From NCBI RefSeq assembly GCF_020497125.1, contig NC_059080.1, forward strand, positions 45,387,563-45,451,562: a DNA stretch of 64,000 bases. Direction: 5' to 3'. Shown one piece after another: positions 57,501 to 64,000 of the stretch (the stretch's first letter is position 1; each line of letters starts with the position of its first letter). Source of the DNA: Mauremys mutica (lineage: Eukaryota; Chordata; Testudines; Geoemydidae). A program made the position numbers and the translations under genes. The notes under the pieces were generated by a model. It did not search any database and was not told where the DNA came from. It was given only the letters and a program-made list of their open reading frames with translations.

Positions 57501-57897
57501 AGCTGTGTTTGGTGCGGTGTGACGGTGCTGCCCATGGGAGCCAGCTGAGGTCACCCAATTAGGGTGAACTGCAAACAAAACGGGGCAGACAAACCCCAGA
57601 AGCTGGTGGTTATTCCAATACTTAGATTTACCAAGCCAGCACAGAACAGCTTCTACAGTACCTCACTGGTTACTCAGAAGTTCAAACACCGCAGTTCCCT
57701 TTAAAGTGCCCAGCCTCAGGCCTCCAACCAGACACACACCTCAATATGATGATGATTACTGAAAATCTTCTCATCATATAAAAAAAAGGTTCTTCCAACC
57801 TCAAAGGGTCAGCCACACACCCAGGTCCAATTATAACTTAGATCTTACCCAAAATACACGCTATAGCCAATTCTTATTAACTAAGCTAAAATGTATT

Positions 57898-57918
57898 AAA
57901 GAGAGAGAGAGAGAGAGT
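57898..57918 (+). repeat. (AG)n microsatellite inside the LTR
   Basis: About ten AG units. Confidence 0.9.
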
Positions 57919-58505
57919 TGGTTAAAAGATCAATATACATACAGACTTGAATTCAATTCTTGAGGTTCAGATACATAGTAGAGGTGAGCTTGCAGTTGCC
58001 AAAAGTCCTTTTAGCAATAGTCCATAGGTTATAATCCAATGTCCATATTCAGGGTGACTCCAGTCAGTGACTGGGGATCTCAATCCTTATGGCTTAAGGT
58101 TTCCCCTTCTTGAAATCCAAAGCAGATCTGAGATGAAGTAGGATCGTGTCCAGCAGCCTTTTGGCCTGAGAAAACAATAGGCTTAACCCCTTCTCGCAAA
58201 CATCCTGGCAAGTAGCACAGGGTAATTTATCCATTAAACAGTTCAGATACAGGTTACTACAACCTTCAAAGAGACACATAGACAATAATACTATTTCACT
58301 CAAGTATCTTCCTAAATGTTAAAATTCCTTTTTTGATCTTTGAATCAAAGCCATAGGGATAGACAAGACTTGTTTGTTACATCACAAGACCTGTGCAAAC
58401 ATCTACCCTTCTACCTCTAACAATGCAGACTTGCATTTCAAAGCTCTATTCATTTACAGATCTTCCTAACAAGTCTCTAAAGTTCGCCCATGGGTCAGGT
58501 CCATC

Positions 58506-58946
58506 CAGGGCCGGCTCCAGACCCCAGCGCGGCAAGCACGCGCGTGGGGCGGCCCTTTCCCCCGGGGGTGGCAGGCTGGGCTGGCGGACCTGCCGCAGTC
58601 ATGCCTGCGGGAGGTCCACCGGAGCCCCGGGGCGAACGGACCTCCCGCAGGCATGACTGCGGAGGGGGCGCTCGTCCCACGGCTCCAGTGGACCTCCCGC
58701 GGGCATGACTGCGGACGGTTCGCTGGTCCCGCGGCTCGACTGGACCTCCTGCAGCTGCGGACAGTTCGCAGATCCGGCGGCTCCGCTTGAGCCGCCGGAC
58801 CTGCGAACCGTCCGCAGCTGTGGGAGGTCCAGCCGAGCCACGTGACCAGCGGACCCTCCGCAGTCATGCCCGCGGGAGGTCCGCGGCTCCGGGGCGCCTC
58901 CCGCGCATGACTGCTTGGGGCGGCCAAAAAGGTAGAGCCGCCCCTG
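58506..58946. mobile_element. GC-rich hairpin-array hAT element, copy 2 (441 bp), nested in LTR
   Basis: Ends CAGGGCCGGCTCCAG ... TAGAGCCGCCCCTG with a perfect 8-bp duplication GGTCCATC at 58498-58505 and 58947-58954. The unit at 58586-58617 is identical over 32 bases to 27209-27240. It interrupts the LTR at 57518-59025. Confidence 0.93.
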
Positions 58947-59505
58947 GGTCCATCTGTGAGTTAATTAACTCTTTCTGGTCCTGTCACCTTTCAATGAGAT
59001 ATTACATTACACTCATAATGTCACATGCGGCACGTGGTGTGGTGGGTCAGTCCGTGCCCTGGGGTAGCCAGTGCTCTGTTGCATGCAGTGGACTAAGGAG
59101 AGGGGGGCAGGTTAGTGAGTGCATCTGATAGGTGGCCATGCCGTGGGTTTTGAATTAGACTGTAGGGAGGGGGGAGAGGTCTGGGCTGTGACTGGAGGCA
59201 AATGGTGAGGCGATGCAGCACATTCCCAGAGGCAGCATCAGCAGAGGAGCCTCAAAGGGCTAGGCAGGCTATCCAGGGAACAGGAGCCGCATGCCAGGCG
59301 AGTCCGCTGTGCTCTGGGGGCATCTCCGCTGGGCCTACTTTGCCCGAGATTTGGGCTGATACTCACACTAAGGCTGGTATTAGGGTGATACTGTTGTATT
59401 GGGAGAAAGTGCCTTGTTCAGGTACAGCTGTTCTGCTTCCCTGTGGAGCCAGCTGGTGTGGGGTAAGCACATTTACAGCTGTGACTGTGGGGCTGGGTTA
59501 CTTAG

Positions 59506-60243
59506 GCAGAGAGGTATGTTGATGAGGCTTTCTGGGACACTGTAGAATTGTGCCACCTCCGCTTAGACAGCTCCTGTGCCGTTGAGGAGGAAGAAGGGCC
59601 CAGGGAAGTAGAGCAGTCAATGGGAGCAGAGGGAAACCTTCCCGTAGTTGGGACCCTCCTTCCAGATGGTGCTGGGGTTGCCTCTCGCACTGAGGTTGCC
59701 TCTCCGGGGGAGGGAACTACAGTTTCTAGGAAAAGGCAGGTGTTAGTAATGGGAGATTCGATTATTAGAAATATAGATAGCTGGGTCTGTGATGACCGGG
59801 AGAACCGTATGGTGACTTGCCTGCCTGGTGCGAAGGTTGCGGATCTCTCGAGGCATCTAGATAGACTTATGTGTAGTGCTGGGGAGGAGCCGGTGGTCGT
59901 GGTACATGTAGGTACCAATGACATAGGGAAGGGTAGGAGAGATGTCCTGGAAGCCAAATTTAGGCTGCTAGGGAAGAGACTGAAATCCAGGACCTCTATG
60001 GTGGCATTTTCAGAAATGCTCCCAGTTCCACGCGCAGGGCCAGGTAGGCAGGCAGAGCTTCAGAGTCTCAATGCGTGGATGAGACGATGGTGTAGAGAGG
60101 AGGGGTTCACGTTCATTAGGAACTGGGGAAACTTCTGGGATGGGAGGAGCCTATACAGGAGAGATGGGCTCCACCTAAACCAAAGTGGAACCAGACTGCT
60201 GGCACTAAACATTAAAAAGGTTGTAGAGCAGTTTTTAAACTAG
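59506..60243 (+). pseudogene. CR1 ORF1 remnant with SGNH esterase domain
   Basis: The open frame after a TAG at 59503 encodes about 245 residues. It carries a GDSL/SGNH-esterase-type domain, as vertebrate CR1 ORF1 proteins do: the nucleophile motif MGDSIIRN, the block HVGTNDIGKG and the catalytic-type DGLHLNQSG near the end. Known ORF1 proteins also have an N-terminal zinc-finger/coiled-coil part, which is missing here because the element is 5'-truncated. It ends at TAG about 35 bp before ORF2. The esterase half has no stop or frameshift, suggesting a fairly recent insertion. It is not a host gene. Confidence 0.85.
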
Positions 60244-60278
60244 GAGATGGGGGAAAGCCGACTGCTGCAGAGGAGCGT

Positions 60279-63252
60279 GTGGATCGGACACAGACTTCTC
60301 TTAGGGGAGAGTCTGATGATAGAGAATCTCCAGGTTATAGTCAGGAGCAGAGGAATGAGAAGTATAATGTAAGGGCCGGATCAGATGATAAACAGTCACA
60401 TAAAAAAGAATCTGGCACATCAGAAAAAGGCAGGCTAATAAACAGGGACAAGTTTTTAAAGTGCTTGTACACAAATGCCAGAAGTCTAAATAATAAGATG
60501 GGTGAACTAGAGTGCCTTGTGATAAAGGAGGATATAGATATAATAGGCATCACAGAAACCTGGTGGACTGAGAGCAATCAATGGGACACAATCATTCCGG
60601 GGTACAAAATATATCGGAAGGACAGAACAGGCCGTGCAGGGGGAGGAGTGGCACTATATGTTAAAGAAAGTGTAGATTCAAATGAAGTAAAAATCTTAAG
60701 CGAATCCACAGGTTCCATAGAGTCTCTATGGATAGAAATTTCATGCTCTAGTAAAAATATAACAGTAGGGATCTATTATCGACCACCTGACCAGGACAGT
60801 AATAGTGATGATGAAATGCTAAGGGAAATTAGAGAGGCTATCAAAATTAAGAACCCAATAATAGTGGGGGATTTCAATTATCCCCATATTGACTGGGAAC
60901 ATTTCACTTCAGGACGAAATGCAGAGATAAAATTTCTCGATACTTTAAATGACTGCTTCATGGAGCAGCTGGTACGGGAACCCACAAGGGGAGAGGCAAC
61001 TCTAGATTTAATCCTGAGTGGAGCGCAGGAGCTGGTCCAAGAGGTAACTGTAGCAGGACCGCTTGGAAATAGTGACCATAATACAATAGCATTCAACATC
61101 CCTGTGGTGGGAAGAACATCTCAACTGCCCAACACTGTGGCCTTTAATTTCAAAAGGGGGAACTATACAAAAATGAGAGGGTTAGTTAGACAAAAGTTAA
61201 AAGGTACAGTGACTAAAGTGAAATCCCTGCAAGTTGCGTGGGCCCTTTTTAAAGACACCATAATAGAGGCCCAACTTCAATGTATACCCCAAATTAAGAA
61301 AAACAGTAAAAGAACTAAAAAAGAGCCACCGTGGCTTAACAACCATGTAAAAGAAGCAGTGAGAGATAAAAAGACTTCCTTTAAAAAGTGGAAGTCAAAT
61401 CCTAGTGAGGCAAATAGAAAGGAGCACAAACACTGCCAACTTAAGTGCAAGAGTGTAATAAGAAAAGCCAAAGAGGAGTTTGAAGAACGGCTAGCCAAAA
61501 ACTCCAAAGGTAATAACAAAATGTTTTTTAAGTACATCAGAAGCAGGAAGCCTGCTAAACAACCAGTGGGGCCCCTTGACGATCAAAATTCAAAAGGAGC
61601 GCTTAAAGATGATAAAGTCATTGCGGAGAAATTAAATGGATTCTTTGCTTCAGTCTTCACGGCTGAGGATGTTAGGGAGATTCCCAAACCTGAGCTGGCT
61701 TTTGTAGGTGACAAATCTGAGGAACTGTCACAGATTGAAGTGTCACTAGAGGAGGTTTTGGAATTAATTGATAAACTCAACATTAACAAGTCACCGGGAC
61801 CAGATGGCATTCACCCAAGAGTTCTGAAAGAACTCAAATGTGAAGTTGCGGAACTATTAACTAAGGTTTGTAACCTGTCCTTTAAATCGGCTTCGGTACC
61901 CAATGACTGGAAGTTAGCTAATGTAACGCCAATATTTAAAAAGGGCTCTAGGGGTGATCCCGGCAATTACAGACCGGTAAGTCTAACGTCGGTACCGGGC
62001 AAATTAGTTGAAACAATAGTAAAGAATAAAATTGTCAGACACATAGAAAAACATAAACTCTTGAGCAATAGTCAACATGGTTTCTGTAAAGGGAAATCGT
62101 GTCTTACTAATCTATTAGAGTTCTTTGAAGGGGTCAACAAACATGTGGACAAGGAGGATCCGGTGGACATAGTGTACTTAGATTTCCAGAAAGCCTTTGA
62201 CAAGGTCCCTCACCAAAGGCTCTTACGTAAATTAAGCTGTCATGGGATAAAAAGAAAGGTCCTTTCATGGATTGAGAACTGGTTAAAGGACAGGGAACAA
62301 AGGGTAGGAATTAATGGTAAATTCTCAGAATGGAGAGGGGTAACAAGTGGTGTTCCCCAATGGTCAGTCCTAGGACCAATCCTATTCAATTTATTCATAA
62401 ATGATCTGGAGAAAGGGGTAAACAGTGAGGTGGCAAAGTTTGCAGATGATACTAAACTGCTCAAGATAGTTAAGACAAAAGCAGATTGTGAAGAACTTCA
62501 AAAAGATCTCAGAAAACTAAGTGATTGGGCAACAAAATGGCAAATGAAATTTAATGTGGATAAATGTAAAGTAATGCACATTGGAAAAAATAACCCCAAC
62601 TATACATACAACATGATGGGGGCTAATTTAGCTACAACGAGTCAGGAAAAGATCTTGGAGTTATCGTGGATAGTTCTCTGAAGATGTCCACGCAGTGTGC
62701 AGAGGCGGTCAAAAAAGCAAACAGGATGTTAGGAATCATTAAAAAGGGGATAGAGAATAAGACTGAGAATATATTATTGCCCTTATATAAATCCATGGTA
62801 CGCCCACATCTCGAATACTGTGTACAGATGTGGTCTCCTCACCTCAAAAAAGATATTCTAGCACTAGAAAAGGTTCAGAAAAGAGCAACTAAAATGATTA
62901 GGGGTTTAGAGAGGGTCCCATATGAGGAAAGATTAAAGAGGCTAGGACTCTTCAGTTTGGAAAAGAGAAGACTAAGGGGGACATGATAGAGGTATATAAA
63001 ATCATGAGTGATGTTGAGAAAGTGGATAAGGAAAAGTTATTTACTTATTCCCATAATACAAGAACTAGGGGTCACCAAATGAAATTAATAGGCAGCAGGT
63101 TTAAAACAAATAAAAGGAAGTTCTTCTTCACGCAGCGCACAGTCAACTTGTGGAACTCCTTACCTGAGAAGGTTGTGAAGGCTAGGACTATAACAATGTT
63201 TAAAAGGGGACTGGATAAATTCATGGTGGCTAAGTCCATAAATGGCTATTAG
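60279..63252 (+). pseudogene. CR1 ORF2 (endonuclease / reverse transcriptase), frameshifted
   Basis: ORF2 is the CR1 replication protein: an AP-type endonuclease followed by reverse transcriptase. The endonuclease shows TNARSLNNKMGEL, ITETWW, IVGDFNYPHIDW and GNSDHNTI, in order. RT shows SPGPDGIHPRVLKEL, NYRPVSLTS, YLDFQKAFDKVPH and the catalytic FADDT (residues 721-725 from 60279). Breaks: in the conserved GVPQGS block Gly is replaced by Trp (W695, codon 62361-62363); a one-base loss in the A-run near 62648 shifts the frame; a second one-base loss in a G-run near 62976 shifts it again. The C-terminus reads through [20 protein letters not shown] to TAG at 63250. Almost certainly inactive, but young-looking. 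Confidence 0.9.
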
Positions 63253-64000
63253 CCAGGATGGGTAAGAATGGTGTCCCTAGCCTCTGTTCGTCAGAGGATG
63301 GAGATGGATGGCAGGAGAGAGATCACTTGATCATTGCCTGTTAGGTTCACTCCCTCAGGGGCACCTGGCATTGGCCACTGTCGGTAGACAGATACTGGGC
63401 TAGATGGACCTCTGGTCTGACCCGGTACGGCCATTCTTATGTTCTTATGAATCGGTAAGGTTTGTGTGTGGCCCAGGCCTCAGTGGGGAAGATGGCTGGG
63501 GTGAGGATACCAGGCTGCCTGACAGAGGAGACCAGCAGAGGAGTTCAGAGTCCCTTTGCCTCTCCATTTCTAGGCTTTTCCAGGTGTGTCCCACTGGTGT
63601 CCCCTCCTTGCTGCATTCCCGGGCTTGCCGCTAGCTTTCCTGGAAGGGTTAGTTTTTTCCTCTCTCCAGCTCTGCCTGCTTGTAGCTGAGAACTACGTCT
63701 CCATGTGCCCCAGCAAAGCAGGTGTTTGATCTGGCTCCAGCTGGGGGTTGAAGGGCGTTAGTGCCAGACGCCCATTGACAGGGCCCCTCCAGAAGCCCAG
63801 CCAAAGCACGCTAGAGAGTGGGGCTGGCTCTTGTATGTTACGCTGCATGGTCAGCGTGCCTCTCTGAAATGGGCCCGCTCTCTGCCTTGTCCGGTCAGGA
63901 ATTTCCTAAGGCTGGTCCGAGCCCTGGTGATCTCAGCCCCGACCCTCGGGGATTCCCTGCCCCTAGCGTTCATTTTGAACTTGCCCCTCATTCCAAGAAC

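Larger units (their letters stand above)
57518..59025. mobile_element. Solo LTR (~1.06 kb without its nested element)
   Basis: Starts TGTGACGGTGC and ends AATGTCACA (TGTGAC/GTCACA inverted ends), with a perfect 5-bp duplication TGCGG at 57513-57517 and 59026-59030. A+T-rich compared with its surroundings; has a (GA)n tract near 57900-57917. Interrupted at 58506-58954 by a hAT element and its duplication. No coding region remains. Orientation and class not resolved. Confidence 0.88.
59480..63451 (+). mobile_element. CR1 LINE, nearly complete, 5'-truncated
   Basis: Contains the end of ORF1 (59506-60243), ORF2 (60279-63252) and a 3' UTR ending CATTCTTATGTTCTTATGA (63432-63450), the CR1 terminal tandem octamer-like repeat. 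Full CR1 elements are about 4.5-5 kb, so roughly the first part of the 5' UTR and ORF1 is lost; the left boundary is approximate. It lies in sense orientation in SHROOM4 intron 5. Confidence 0.92.
54976..64000 (+). other. SHROOM4: SHROOM4 intron 5, incomplete at window edge
   Basis: At least 9 kb. 54976-56640 is G+C-rich with nothing recognised. 57518-59025 is a solo LTR with a nested hAT element, and about 59480-63451 is a CR1 LINE. 59031-59480 and 63452-64000 hold nothing I can name. No sixth exon was found. Confidence 0.75.

Noticed and set aside
57518..59025. Full endogenous retrovirus
   Set aside because: No gag, pol or env sequence lies between LTRs; the target duplications flank single LTRs only.
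1..64000. CRISPR array, operon, riboswitch or other prokaryotic system
   Set aside because: Spliced vertebrate gene, LINEs and SINEs show eukaryotic DNA; the tandem repeats have no unique spacers of constant size.

Overview
This is animal nuclear DNA, most likely from a turtle of the suborder Cryptodira. Three things point that way. There is a tRNA-headed SINE with a CR1-like tail (43798-43984, minus strand) of the kind described from cryptodiran turtles. There are several CR1 LINEs whose 3' end reads CATTCTTATG / TTCTTATGA. There are many short hAT-type elements of the sort common in turtle genomes. The species call is inference from repeat families recognised from memory; no search was run.

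The only protein-coding host gene I can support is SHROOM4, on the plus strand, with its 5' part in the window. Exon 1 (ATG at 12321) lies in a CpG island. A 28.8 kb intron separates it from exon 2 (41273-41424), then come exon 3 (48918-49049), the giant exon 4 (50587-52858) and exon 5 (54914-54975). Splice sites and codon phases agree across all four joins and give 918 complete codons plus two bases. The N-terminal PDZ domain, split between exons 1 and 2, and the long serine/proline-rich middle are present. The C-terminal ASD2/SD2 domain that binds Rho kinase must lie beyond the right edge.

Region by region: 1-12089 is upstream DNA with no recognised gene. It holds a truncated TIR element, two minisatellites, a solo LTR that landed inside one of them, a hAT MITE and old SINE/CR1 remains. 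Intron 1 (12459-41272) is the main repeat sink: CR1 fragments, a nested hAT element, a solo LTR nested in a CR1 tail, four short hAT elements whose 8-bp target duplications are perfect, scattered copies of a ~62-70 bp monomer, and two stretches that look like regulatory DNA (26679-26795 and 34901-35063). Introns 2-4 carry a MITE, the turtle SINE and minor repeats. Intron 5 (from 54976 to the edge) holds a solo LTR split by a GC-rich hairpin hAT element and a nearly intact CR1 with an ORF1 esterase domain and ORF2 endonuclease/reverse transcriptase.

I found no tRNA, rRNA, CRISPR or bacterial-type system. The most interesting unexplained items are the GC-rich palindrome-array hAT element (two copies), the TIRs shared between different short elements, a conserved cysteine-rich patch in SHROOM4, and a triple ACTACA-type inverted repeat.
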